Of a DNA stretch of 64,000 bases, positions 24,701 through 36,494 are shown in pieces. Position 1 is the first letter of the stretch; every line of letters begins with the position of its first letter. The stretch is from NCBI GenBank assembly GCA_028583415.1, contig CM053272.1, positions 45,476,685-45,540,684 of the forward strand, in the 5' to 3' direction. Origin of the DNA: Protea cynaroides. Lineage: Eukaryota; Streptophyta; Magnoliopsida; Proteales; Proteaceae. A model generated the notes under the pieces. It saw only the letters and a list, made by a program, of their open reading frames with translations. It was not told the origin of the DNA and did not search any database. The position numbers and the translations under genes are program-made.

Positions 24701-26963
24701 CTGTGAGGGATTTTTTTGGCTATTTTTGGGCGCTTGAATCTCATCTTCTGAATCCTTGTTTGGTGTATATTTTATCCAAATTATGTATTGCAGGGTTATA
24801 CGGCATCTTCTGTCTCCCCTTCCCTGGGTTTTTCCATACCATCTGTATACTGAGCTTGAAAGGTTGAAAAGCTTCGAACATTATCTTATGGAGTCTTGTG
24901 TGTGTGTATCAGTGCTGTTTTTTACATTTACTTGGTTTTAATGTTATTGTGAAATGCTTCGCTTGGTCAGGATGAACGTGAACTAAAAAGACAGAGGAGG
25001 AAGCAGTCTAATCGGGAATCGGCTAGGAGGTCAAGATTACGCAAACAGGTGTTCATTTATTTTTGTGGTCTTTTAACCTGAAATCCTCTTCCATATTTGT
25101 TTTATATTTCATAAAATAAATCCATGCTTGTTTACTTCGTCTTTTAACCACTCATACTCTTTCCTCCCAATGTAAAAATCCTTTTCTCTGTTGTTAAAGT
25201 AATTGTTCAAAGTTCTTTTCTTGGTATTTGTTATTTTCTATTTATAGCATGGAAGATAAGAGATAGTAAAATAGGATGGTCCTAAAAAGGATAGGCTACA
25301 GAATATAAGTGAGCCAATACGAGACAATAAATTATCCATTAACACTTCTACAATACCTATATGTTACAATATTTAAATCGTTTCACATGTAGTTCTTTGA
25401 AAGAAATTACTTGGTCTTAACTCTGGGGAGAGAGAATTTCTCAGCAGTTTACAGAAATCAAGGATGTATTATTTCTTATGAAGGAAAACCTAAAACTTGT
25501 TTCCATTTTGAAAACCATCAATTTTGTCCTTCTTTATATATAGTATCTACTGAAAAATTTCTTGGTATTATTGACCTGAACCAGAATTGGACCTTTAATT
25601 TATATTGGTCACATCTATTCTGTTTATTGTATAGACCTGGCTTCTAATTTATCATGTATGCTTATGCTGTATGATCTTGTGTATTTCCTCTTTCTGTGAT
25701 CAGGAAAAAATAATCAGCATTTTCCTAAAATAACATGCAAGTGGATTCAGTGGACGTTCCATTTATTGCAATGCTTGTTGGTTTAGTGGTATTTAATTTG
25801 GTGGTTATGGTGAGGAAATTCTTGTTCTATACGTTTAATGATTTAAAGAATATAGTCAGACCTACTTTCATTTCAATGCTTTTAAGAATCTAGGATATAA
25901 ACTTATAGGTTAGACTAGATTCTTTCTGCACAAAATGCGAACCTCTTCCTGCTTATATGTAGATTTTTTTGTTGGTTTCTCTGAAAATAGTGGAGGTCAG
26001 AAATGCAGAAGCTTTTCAGGTTTCATGAACTACAATGAGCTCATCAATATCCAAATGATGTGATAATTTGCTAGTTTTCCATATTATTAATATTCAGATG
26101 TTGCTTTATGACATATTTGAGACTTACATCTGCTTATGACTTACATGTTGGACCTTTTAGAGGTCATGAGGCTTTTTAAATTTAGGAGTGGTTGGGGATC
26201 CAGACATCAAATTCCTAGATTGATGTAAGTTATTTTAGTTTATGAATGAGTAGATGAGTGTAAGGAAGTTAAGCGGAAGAGTAAGGAGCAGAATCAAGAG
26301 AAATGTAGAATGGTGGTGACGAAAGACTGCCTTTACAAGAAAGGTTTAATTTATGAATGGATGAGATGTTTGCCATTTTTTTATTTTTTTTTATTTATGA
26401 TAACTTCTAAATCAATGGTGAGAAATATTTCCAAGTGTTCAATATGTTTGGGGAGATTCGAAGGAAGCACAAATTAGAGAGTAATTAGGTAATACAGATC
26501 AGAATAACAGTTGTTCATTAGTATCCTCAAATGTTTATGGGGATATAGAACTTTGGTGCTACCTTGATCAACAACCACCATGGGCATAAAAGAATAGAAG
26601 ACTTTCTTTTGGTGTTCTCCCAGATTCTTTCATTAACCTGTTCATTGGGGGGTTAGAGTACTGTTGGAGAAGATAAACTCCATCATAGTGATTTTCTTTG
26701 TCAAAACTTCTTGAAGTTTGTTCTTTCTTTTTTCTCTCTCTCTTTTTTTTTGGGGGGGTGGTGTGGGGTTGGGGGGGGGGGGACGGAGTTGCCAAATGTC
26801 GGGATTTTTTTATACAGTTGGATTAAACAGTCCATGGGGTGGCTCTACCCATACCATTACAACTGTAAGAAGAATCAGATTATTCCATTGCACGTATTCC
26901 TTCTGGTTGACCGTCAGCTTAATCCAAATGTCACTGGGGAACGCTTGAAACTTCTGTGCTTAG

Positions 26964-26994
<31 letters not shown>

Positions 26995-27041
26995 GCTTTT
27001 ACTGTTAGTTTGCTATGTACAGAAATTCCTTGAAGCCTAGT

Positions 27042-27072
<31 letters not shown>

Positions 27073-30000
27073 ATGAATTTCCTCTTTTTCTCCCCAGGCT
27101 GAATGTGAAGAGCTACAATTGAAGGTGGAGACACTATCAAATGAGAATCACACACTCAAAGATGAGCTACAAAGGCTTGCTGAGCAATACGCAAAGCTGA
27201 CATCTGAAAATAGTTCCATAATGGTTTGCTTTATGTGCTTCTGTTTTTATATCCTCCCTTTTTTTTGTGGTTTCTTTGGTATTGCCTTTTTCCAATTACG
27301 TTTATGGCTAGTTTAGTCTTATTTTTCCCATTGTGGTCAGGATTGATTGTGGTACTCATTATAAACTTTATGAGAGTATACTCTTAAAGATTCATGTTTA
27401 CTCAGCATTCCCAAAAAGTCAATTGACTCATACATTTGTGTATAACTTTTGGATGTACATTCACCACTTAAATAACAACAACAACAACAAAACAGTGAAG
27501 AAGGGAAAAAGGTTCTTCACGGGTCGTCACCTATTTGAATAGATATGTTTGCCCCCCAGGATTGACCACATTCCAAATTTGGTGGTTGAACTCAACTGTA
27601 TGACCACCGTTTCTTGGACTTATTCCCTTGTATTCTTGGCCATCCGATACTCTTGCAACAGTTTTTCAAAGAAATGTTGACTTTTCCATCATGGTTTAAA
27701 GTTCTATTTTAATATTTAACTATTTATGATGAATAATAACTCACTTTATTAAAAGAAGGGAAAGCGAAGCAACAAAAAAAATGTTCACTTGTTGGCACAT
27801 GGGAAAAAAATGTTGACATGGGTTGGCTCCATGTTATGGAGGATCATATGCCTATGACCTATCTCAACAGTCAAATTTCACCCAAAATGAGTTTGTAATA
27901 GATTAATTAGGGGTTAGAACATGGTCCAAAGTGGTAGAAAATTATAAGATTGCCAAAAACCTCTATTATTACAATTGAGGTCGATGGCATGTTTCTAATT
28001 TAAAACTTTGGACACAGTTTTGGCCCTATATAGTATGCTTATTTTGGGTTGAAATTTGACCATTGAGATCAGGTAGGGATCCTACCACCCAAATAAATGT
28101 CAACGAATCATTTACCAAGTGGCAGCTCATGAACTTACACAGTTCACTGGCTATAGTGAACATTAAAACTTGTGTTCTCTTCTTGGGTTGAAGGTTACTG
28201 TATGAGTTGAGGGTGATGTGGGCTATGTGTCCACAAAATTGGTTCCCAACTAAGCTACCATGCAGTTGATTCCAGACCCACTTAGAGAAGCTTCTCTCGG
28301 TGCCTTACCTAGATAACTATCCCTCTAATAATAATAATAACTATTATAAGAGTCAAAACAATTGGTTACCATTGTTATTGTTTTCATTATTATTATTATT
28401 AGAAAAAAAAAAACCTGTGGACTGCTTGCATTTCTTTTTGTGGACTGCACACCTAGTTGTTGTGCCACATGGAAACATGTGGAAATTTTGACCTGGATAT
28501 CTAGGGAACGATCTGGATTAGCCATAAGTTAAATTTTACGCTCTAATTCAATAATTTATCCTCCCATTTATGTCCATGCACCCCTTGTGGTCCATGAACA
28601 CACTTGGGTGGTCCTATTTTTTCAATGCTTTATTTTGCCATATGTAGAAAATTCGTTTGGGTTTGAATCTTGACTTGTAAGCAAGGGACCTTCGGGTCTA
28701 CCTATCCACCAAATTTCAACCTGATCTGACTTCCATGTGGTACAAATAGGTGCATGCCTGTAAATTGTAATGTAGATGGGCTATCTACAAATCCTTAGTC
28801 ATATTATTGTTATTATTGGTATTTTTAATTAGGAGAAAAGTTATGTGGATGGCGGTGCAAAATAGGATCTTTTTGCATAGCAGTTGTCCACCAATCATTA
28901 TTCTCTATTCTTGACCCCTTAACAGATGTCCTAAACTAGCCTCAAACTCGCGACCTTGGGACCAAAATAGCCCAAAAAGATATCTGTGCAAGATTATTGG
29001 TTGGCACAGCATGATGAAAGGATACCTTTTTGAGGCATTTTGGTTTTAGGGTCACGAGTTTGAGGGTAGTTTCGGACATTCGTTAAATATAGGAGGCTTG
29101 GGAATAGGGAGTAATGATTGGTGGACAACTGTCGTGCAAAGAGAATCCATTTCACACCGCCATCTGTGAAAAAATATTCTCTTTATTTTTATGAATAACT
29201 TTTAATTATTATTTTAAATGCATTGTGTTTTAAGGTTTTAGTGATCCTATTTATTTAAGTTTTTAATGTATAATTTCCTTCTTTGACCAATATATTCATG
29301 AATCCTATTACTAGTGATTGAGGGAAAGGAAGAGTAGAGAATTAGACCATGGTAGATGTATTAAAAGTATAGATGGTATAAATCTAGTAAGGGATGAAAG
29401 ACATTAAAAGGATATGAAATAATTATTTCTACAACCTGCTAAATGAAGACACTTCAAGTAATACTGTCTCGAAGGCTACATTACCCACCAAGACACCACA
29501 TGTTGTAGATACATACGCCAAATTAGGGTGACAGAAATAAAAGAAGTTTTAAGGAGGATTAATATAGGCAAAACAGCAACCCAGATGAGGTCCCAATAGA
29601 AGTTTGGAGAAGCCTAGGAATCTATGAAGTATCTAGGCTAGCCTAAGCTGTTCAATAAGATTATGAGCATAAGGAAAATGCTAGGTGAATGGAGGAGATG
29701 CATGGTGGTTTTGATTTATAAAAATAAAGGTGATATTCAGAGCTGCAATAATTACAGAGGCATAAAACTAATGGGTCATACTATGAAAGTATGAGAGAGA
29801 GTTATTGAAACTCGCATGAGACAAGAAACTACTATTATGGAGAACCAATTTGGTTTTTTATTAGGTCGAATCACGACATAAGCTATTTACTTGCTTAGGA
29901 GATTCTTGGAAAGATTTAGAGAAGGCAAGAAGGACCTCCGTATGGTCTTTATTGACCTAGAAAAAGCTTATAACATAGTCCCTAGACCTTCGTATGGTCT

Positions 30001-32395
30001 TTATTGACCTAGAAAAAGCTTATAACAGAGTCCCTAGAGAGTTAATCTGGCAAGTACTAGAGAAGTGTTTCAAGAGACTCATGAAAAGATTTAGAGAAGG
30101 CAAGAAGGACCTCTATATGGTTTTTATTGACCTTGAAAAAGCTTATGACAGAATCCGTAGAGAGCTAATCTGGCAAGTACTAGAGAAGAGAAGTGTTTCA
30201 AGCGACTCATGGAAAGATTTAGAGAAGGCAAGAAGGATCTTCATATGGTTTTATTGACCTAGAAGAAGCTTATGACAGGGTCCTTAGAGAGTTAATCTGG
30301 CAAGTACTAGAAAAGAGAAGTGTTTCAAGCAAATATGTGGACATAGTCAAGGATATCTATTATAATGTGGTGCCTAGTGTGAGAACTATGGGGGTTCTAG
30401 GAAGTGAATTCCTAATTACAATTGGGGTACATCAATGATCAGTTTTAAGTCCTTATTTGTTTGCCTCATTATGGATGATTTATTAACCAGAGACATTCAA
30501 GATGAAGTTCCTTACTGCATGTTTTTTGCTGATGATATTGTTTTAATGGATGAGACAAAAGCAGGGATTAACACCAAGTTGGAGCTATGGAGATCAACAT
30601 TGGAATCAGAAGGTTTTACGATAAGTAGAATTAAGAAGGAGTATATTATGTGTAACTGTAGTCACACAAGAACAGATAATGAGGTGGTGAAATAGAATAA
30701 AGTGATTATTTTAGGTATCTAGGTTCAATCATAAATAAAGAAGGTATTAAAAAAAAAGGAGGATGTTTCACAGAGGGTTAAAATAAGATAGATGAAGTAG
30801 AGAGGTGCATTTGGACTACTGTGTGACTGGCGTATTCCTTCAAAACTTAAAGTAAAATTTTATAGGGCAATCATTCTACTGGTTATGATGTATGATGCGG
30901 AATGTTAAGCAGTTAAGAAGCATCACATATATAAATTTAGTGTAGTTGAGATGAGGATGTTGAGATGGATGTGAGCAAAATTAGGATAAGGTAAGGAATG
31001 ATCATGTTAGAACCAATTTGGGAGTAGTGTTGATACATGATAAGTTACAAGAAAGTCGTTTGAGATGGTATGGCCATGTTCAATGAAGGCGGTTAGATGC
31101 TCCAGTACGGAGGAGTGATTTGATTCATAATGAAGGATTTAAAAGAGCTGCGGGTAGCCATAAGATGATTTTAGGGGAGGAAAGACATGCATAGCTTAGG
31201 CCTTGTTTGAAGTATGACATCGAATAGAACTGATTTGGAGGACAATAATCCATATAGCTGACCCCATTTAGTTGGGATAAGTTTTGTTGTTGTTGTTATT
31301 GTTGTATTACTAGTGATTGACATGTATGTTAACAGGGAATAAAGGGGGGCAGGCCTTGGCGCAATAGTAATGTTGCTCCATTGCAACTTGGTGGTCGTAG
31401 GTTTGAATCAGGAAACAGCCTCTCCTCGAAGCAGGGGTAAGGCGGCGTACATCCGGGGCTCCCTAGACCCTGGATTGGCGGAAGTCTCGTGCAGTGAGTA
31501 CACCCTTTATTATTAGTTGAGGATAGTTTTCACCCTACAAAAGAAGTAAAAATAGGAGCAATGAACTTTAAAATCTTCAAACTAAGGCAACACATGAACA
31601 TAAAAAAGATAAAATCTACTTAATCAGAATCAATTTTTAAACAAAATACAAGGGTTTCTGGACTTGGTAATTTTGTTACTATATTTTTGGTAACACCAGT
31701 GTTTTCTGTGCAAGTGTGGGCTAGTGGAACTTTTTTATTGCTCCAATTGATGGCTACTGCCTGCTTGTGTGATGTTACTCAAAATTGCATAGATCTTTTG
31801 GATCATTAGATGAGATTGTCCTTTTCTTTTTTTCCGCTCAGAGTAGATAGTCCTTGATTTAGACCGTCACCAGCATGTAACCTGTCAGAAGACTTGGTGG
31901 GTTGCTATTTCAAGGGGTGGCCTCTCCTTGGACAATCTTAGAGAGACGGTTTGAGTGTAAACTTTTGCAGTCAGCAAGAAGCATAAACAAGGGTTGCTCC
32001 TAATCATTGTTACTGCTGAAAATTATTACCTTCAGATTGTTCTGACTCAATGGAAGATGGACGAAATACTTTATACGGGAAAACCATTGTTATGATTCTA
32101 ATACCCAACATGGTCGATTCACTTTTAGATGTCAAAAAACCATTATTGTGATATCAATGTGGCTATTATTGATTTTGATAGTAATGATATGCTGGAACAG
32201 GAGGAGTTGACTCGTTTGTATGGACCAGATGCAATACCTAATCTGGAAACTAATAATACAAGGATGGTTATCAATTCTAGCAATGGCGATGGAGATCAGA
32301 ACAATGGACAAGATGCTTCAAGGGGAGATGACTCGGTTTCTTGTCAGAAGGGAGGGAGTTTCTTTGTCTCTAACGGAAAACATGATTCTAATTGA
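20343..32395 (+). CDS. GBF: G-box-binding bZIP factor (GBF1 type), exon 2 carries a stop
   Basis: Ten phase-consistent exons: 20343-20402, 20612-20725, 20834-20920, 21914-22071, 22220-22277, 22618-22666, 22746-23017, 24971-25048, 27098-27223 and 32201-32395. With all exons the frame is 1197 nt. The N-terminus MGSGDESTPAKSSKQ and the Pro-rich block PPYGTPFPFPTLYPHGG, YAHPNMG match the GBF proline-rich domain. Then come SGNDGPSQ, KKRSFDQMLADG and TNLNIGMDLWSASP. The basic region is exon 8 (QSNRESARRSRLRKQ, with the N-x7-R spacing) at about 267-292. The leucine zipper is exon 9 (CEELQLKVETLSNENHTLKD) at about 293-334. Exon 10 gives EELTRLYGPDAIPNLE and a polar tail. GBFs bind CACGTG G-boxes as dimers in the nucleus. 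An in-frame TAG interrupts codon 28 (see the separate entry), so the full-length product may not be made. Exon 2 is 114 nt and can be skipped in frame. Family call firm; gene integrity uncertain. Confidence 0.87.
20612..20725 (+). other. GBF exon 2 with in-frame TAG
   Basis: From exon 1 in phase 0 the exon reads LTAQPLE, then TAG (20633-20635), then AYYGLGVTPPFF ... TPYPYLWGSQ, the conserved GBF pattern. In GBFs the AYYG is usually preceded by a Trp and then Gln, e.g. W...QAYYG. Losing three bases from GAATGGCAGGCA would give the observed GAATAGGCA. Both candidate acceptors (CAG at 20606-20608, TAG at 20609-20611) keep this frame, so acceptor choice does not avoid the stop. The donor GTCAG|GTGAAC is normal. 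Confidence 0.75.
20990..21660. mobile_element. hAT-type MITE, TSD GTCTGAAG
   Basis: A 671-bp insertion in GBF intron 3, flanked by a perfect 8-bp TSD GTCTGAAG (20982-20989, 21661-21668). The ends CATAGTTCGAAATCTCG and (reverse complement) CAGTGTTTTAAATCTCGG are inverted, and an 8-bp TSD with CA-type ends is typical of hAT. The interior is packed with TCTCGAGA-like words and a run of GGTCGAGAAATGGTCGAAAA variants at 21470-21590. There is no transposase. A related copy sits at 38678-39253. Confidence 0.85.
22330..22354. repeat. Poly(A) tract in GBF intron 5
   Basis: A run of about 25 A residues with no recognisable element attached. Confidence 0.9.
23018..24970 (+). other. GBF intron 7, no nested gene seen
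   Basis: A 1.95-kb intron. Apart from the CCCCA tract listed below and a GAAA-rich patch near 24360-24400, nothing recognisable was found. Confidence 0.6.
24527..24581. repeat. (CCCCA)n minisatellite in GBF intron 7
   Basis: About ten tandem C4-5A units. The minus strand is therefore a run of G4 tracts spaced by single T residues, an ideal pattern for G-quadruplex formation. The coding strand would form a C-rich RNA in the pre-mRNA. Confidence 0.95.
25049..27097 (+). other. GBF intron 8, simple repeats only
   Basis: A 2-kb intron between the basic-region and zipper exons. It contains a G-rich patch at 26752-26783, a T tract of about 27 at 26965-26991 and a (GT)n tract at 27044-27072 just before the acceptor. 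No transposon was recognised. Confidence 0.6.
28827..29181. repeat. Foldback MITE in GBF intron 9
   Basis: The left arm (GGATGGCGGTG ... CAGTTGTCCACCAATCATTA) and the right arm (TAATGATTGGTGGACAACTG ... CACCGCCATC) are long imperfect inverted repeats around a spacer near 28950-29000. There is no coding capacity. The flanks are AT-rich and give no convincing target-site duplication. Confidence 0.75.
29322..31304 (+). mobile_element. 5'-truncated LINE, 16-bp TSD
   Basis: A decayed non-LTR retrotransposon in GBF intron 9. Reverse-transcriptase pieces are clear: VFIDLEKAYDRV and RELIWQVLEK near 29990-30180, then CMFFADDIVLMDETKAG with the catalytic F-A-D-D near 30520-30560, and C-terminal pieces resembling RWYGHV near 31060. 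Stops and frameshifts are frequent. The 3' end is a TTG-rich tail near 31283-31304. The 16-bp target TATTACTAGTGATTGA flanks both ends (29306-29321, 31305-31320), so the insertion is complete as integrated, though 5'-truncated relative to a full LINE. A segment around the DLEKAY motif is repeated three to four times at 29910-30330. Confidence 0.88.
31344..31508 (+). mobile_element. Au-like SINE
   Basis: A tRNA-derived head with a pol III A-box-like TTGGCGCAATAGTAATG and B-box-like GGTTTGAATC. The body has AACAGCCTCTCCTCGAAGC, GGTAAGGCGGCGTACATCC and CTCGTGCAGTGAGTACACCC, ending in CTTT. This order and wording match the Au SINE family of angiosperms as I remember it. It sits about 25 bp after the LINE's right TSD, on the same strand as GBF. 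Confidence 0.8.
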
Positions 32396-35300
32396 ACACA
32401 GGGCATCTTTTTTCTTTTGTTATAGTACTAATGTATACTAACCCTTTCTTTTATCTCTAGCTGACCTCTTTTGTATACTGACAATCTCATTAAATCTAGA
32501 AATCTGTGTATGTGTATTGCTGTAAAAACTGAGGATTAGGTGTTGTGCTATTATTGATATATGACAAAGTTCCCTTTCATGGATACCTTTCTGTGTTGAT
32601 AGTGTCAAGTAAACCGCAAAATGGCACATATATATTTGACACTGGAAGTCTCAGCATTTCAACTGAGGGTTTTCAGAGGGCATATGTAAGACCTCCCTCT
32701 AAAAGAAATAGCCATTGCTGCTGGTTTGAGGGACCAACTACTGTGGAGGAGACCTTGCACAAACCAGGAAAGACTAGGTAAGCACATGAGTTGTGTGCTG
32801 AATTCGCCCTCCCAAGGATAAAAATGTCTGGAGATGGTCCAAGATCAGACAATCAGATGATTCAGATCATGGTCATTCGACCTGTATCAGGCCTAAGCTA
32901 TTTTGAGCGAGTGATGTACCCCATAGAGTGGTTCTGGGTAGCCCATAAATAGCCCCTGTCGGTCAGGAACATCACCTTTCTAAGTCCTTGGCCAGGGTGT
33001 GTTTCTCTCTCTCTCTCTGTCACGCACACATTTGGACCATAAATTACCCATGAATCAAGTTAATTCAATTATTTGTCAGTTCAGTCCGGTCTAAAAAACT
33101 ATCTATACTGAGTGTGGATAAAGTTACAGATATAAAAGGGCCGGCCATGCAAAACCATTGACTAATGGAAGAAGGTGTCAGTCTAGTGTGTTCAGGGGAA
33201 AATGTTTTAGCACAAAAGAGGGGGAGAAAAAAAACCCCTTAAGATATTTAGGCTTTAGTAGAGCATATCTTTCAAGTTCCAAGTCATAGTCATGGTTTTA
33301 AAAGTCATGTCTGAATTGGCAGAACGGCCGATTTGAATCAGGGGCCAACCCTGATTTCTATCAATGATGATACCTCAATGGGTTCTGCAAATTGTTGATG
33401 AATGTATTTGATCTTCATTTTTTACAAGTTTTTCCAGAACAGCATAAAGTAAAAAAAAAAAAATCCAAAAAATCTCTGGAAATATTTGGTTCTTTCCGAT
33501 TCTAGTTTCTGAAGTTTGTGTTGATGGAGGCAGACCCCAAGTGCGATTCAAGGCTTTAAAACCTTGACCCATACCAAATTATCCGGCCACAAACTTGATG
33601 CAAGCCTCTTTCTCTCTTTCCATTTTGCCCTGTTAAAAAAAAAAAAAAAAAACTATGATCCTGGGAATAAAACCGATTCTTTTTTTACTAATGCTGTTAA
33701 CTTGAGGCTGGTTCCTTTCATGGGTCTATCATCATCCATGTCCAGTGGATCCCACACTCCATGAACAATGAGGGGTCTATGGGAGGATACCCGTATGAGA
33801 GAAAATCCAGGCTTTCCACTCAGAGCCTGACCCATTTTCACATCCAATACCCAAATTAACGCAACCGTGACCATATTATCATACCCAACTTGGTTTGATG
33901 CGATTTGGCGTGGAGACAGGCCAGATTCCATTCTGTATGGCATCATCTCTGAGTGGTTTCTAGTGGCTTTAAAGGGCTAAAAATGGCGCTGGTTTCAGCC
34001 ATACTGCCTACGAAAAGTAAATGGGGGATAACTGCAGTTTGCAGTTTTACTGGTTTAAAAGCTAGAACAGGTTATCCAGGCTTTGTTATGCTCTCAACAG
34101 TGCAACCATATGTGTCTGCAACCATATGTGTCTGCTTTGGATTGCAATGTACCCTTGAGCACATCTTTCATGTTTTGCATATAGTCCTTTAGCTTGTGTT
34201 TTCTATCCACCAAGATCAAAGAATTAAGAAGTATTTCTGTTCACGGAGACCAAATAAATGACAAGTGTGAGGACATCATAGCAGACCCACTTTTCAGGGT
34301 GTACCAGCAGATGAGACATAGGCTTCAGCCTTCCTTCAAAGCTACCACGTAGCCAGAAGCGCTGCAGTTAGTTTAGGATTTTTTTTTATTGTTTTATTCA
34401 TTTCTGTTTATTTTCTGTTTCTAGAAACTATTTGTTTCTATTAATAGTTTTTATTTCATGTTAATTATTTTCTTTTTATTTGTGAAAAGGTATGTAAATC
34501 CTTACGTATTTGCTTGTCTTGTGGCCATCCCCACGTTTTTTATTTATTTATTTAGTTGTTAGTTGTTAGTTGTTCCCACCCCATGTCTTTTATTTGTTTT
34601 TTTAGTTATTTATTGTTAATACTGATATTCAATTAGAACAAAGTAAACCTTTAAAGACTATAAATCTTCTCATGAATAAGATAATGATTATTTTAGATGA
34701 ATAAAAAAAAAGAAAAAAAAAAAGAAAACTCTCAAGTCTTCTCTCTACGCTGGACTCTCTCTCTCTCTATTTTCCCCCCTTTCTCTCTCTATACTCTCTC
34801 AACCCCCCACGGTATAGTCTCTCTCCCTGTCTGGGTTTCACTTCCCCTCCCCTATCTCGGTTTCTGTTTTCCCCTCCCCTCACGCAATCTTTTTCTCTCA
34901 TTTTCTTGATAAATCTGTTTCACATCTCTCACGGTAACTCCCCCTTCTTTCTCTTGGTATTACTTTTTTTCTTCTCACAGTTATCTCTCCTCGTATAGAA
35001 ATCCTCTCCTGCCGGGGTCAAGGGTTAGATTTCATCCAATGCACATACCAATAGATTGGTTTACGTACCACATGAATTCCAGGCCTTGGATTCCGACTGG
35101 TATCCTCCTGCCACAGGAGACGATTTGAATCCTCCCTCCTCTCTCCTTCTCAGTAAGTGCTAATCTCTTTGTTTTATTTTAACTATTTTTTTCTATTACA
35201 TGAATGAGTAACCTATCAGTGCGTGTTCCCCTCTTACGACTTCTGTTTCAGTAGAAATACTGTTAGTGCATTGCTGTTACAGCGTGGACAGGTTTTTTTA

Positions 35301-35938
35301 AAAAAAAAACTGCTTTTTTTCTTCAAAGCCTATCTTTTTTCTTTTTTCTTTTTAGTCAATCACATGTTATCAGATTTATTTATTTATTTATTTTTATTTT
35401 TAATTCTCTGTTATTGTTTGACCAACGTATGTTATCCTCTATCTCTTTTCTGTTCATCAACCATCCACTGGTTCTTAGATTGCAGCCCTATCCTGATTAG
35501 TATTAAATTGTCTCTTTAATTCTCTACATTGACTTGTTGCTGATTTACATAGAATAGGTCTCTTACGCATTGATAATTAGCTGTTGTTATTTTAAGAATG
35601 TTGAAATGTCATGCACAGCAACTTGTTGAATGCTGCCTTATTAATTGCTGAATCTTATGTTACCCTATTAATCATTGTTGAGTTGGTGCATTACTGTTAG
35701 GAACATATTGTTCATTGGTTAATAAAATTCAGATCTAAAAATCAAAATGCATGTCATGCATGCTGTTGTCCCCTTAAATAGCAAAACTTTAGGTAACTTA
35801 ATATACCTAGTCTAGTTGTAAGTGTAGGAAACCTAATCCCCTAGGCTGTCCTACATCACACACTTATCTTTGTTGCACCCATATATGATTTTCAGTATTT
35901 TGTCTCTCAATTTCATTTGAAGGGGTGAAGTAATCCTA
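32396..35938. other. GBF 3' region and spacer
   Basis: The GBF 3' untranslated region probably occupies the first few hundred bases. A possible hAT-like element lies at about 33290-33565 (CATGGTTTTAAAAG and its inverted partner CTTTAAAACCTTG), but no TSD was found. The CT-rich 34740-34900 and the AT-rich 34370-34700 could be LTR debris. No gene was recognised. Confidence 0.45.
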
Positions 35939-36494
35939 GGGGGAAAGTATCACATTTAAATTTCACTGCTGATGCCTTGGTGCTGTGTGAGGACTCAGCA
36001 GAGCAGCTTTTCAGCCTCAAATAAGTCTTGCATTGCTTTGCAGCAGTTTCAGGACTAAAAATTAATTTTGGCAAATGATCTTCGGCATTAGAGATGTACA
36101 CACAAGATGAGCAAGCTCAAGTACTAAATTGCAGAATGGATAACCTACCTTCACATTACTCAAGGTCTTCCAATAGGGGTCAGGGAGAAAGAAACATCTC
36201 TGTGGGACATGGCCGAAAGAAATGATCTTAAGCGGGCAAGTTGGAAACGTCATACTAAACTAAAGAACGTAAGATTAACCAAAGCAAGTATATCGGTGTA
36301 TTAGTAGCAGAAAAAATGGAGAAACCTTTAACTGGAAAAGAAAAGATGATGAAGAAAAAAAAAAACTTGTTAGGATGAGGATGAAAAACATCATCTTGTT
36401 CACTGTAAGGACTGCTGCAAACCAAAACAAGAAGGTGGCTTTGGCTTAAATTCTGTTCCTTAATATTCGCAGAACTCACCTCATGAAACAAATT

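Noticed and set aside
31344..31508. Genuine tRNA gene
   Set aside because: A- and B-box-like words are present, but no full cloverleaf is visible and the sequence continues into the Au-type SINE body.
33290..33565. hAT MITE with GGTTTTAAAA ends
   Set aside because: The termini look right, but no matching 8-bp TSD could be found, so it is only mentioned in the spacer entry.
34690..35200. Possible LTR (poly(A), CT-rich leader)
   Set aside because: No TG...CA borders, TSD, PBS or partner LTR could be found.
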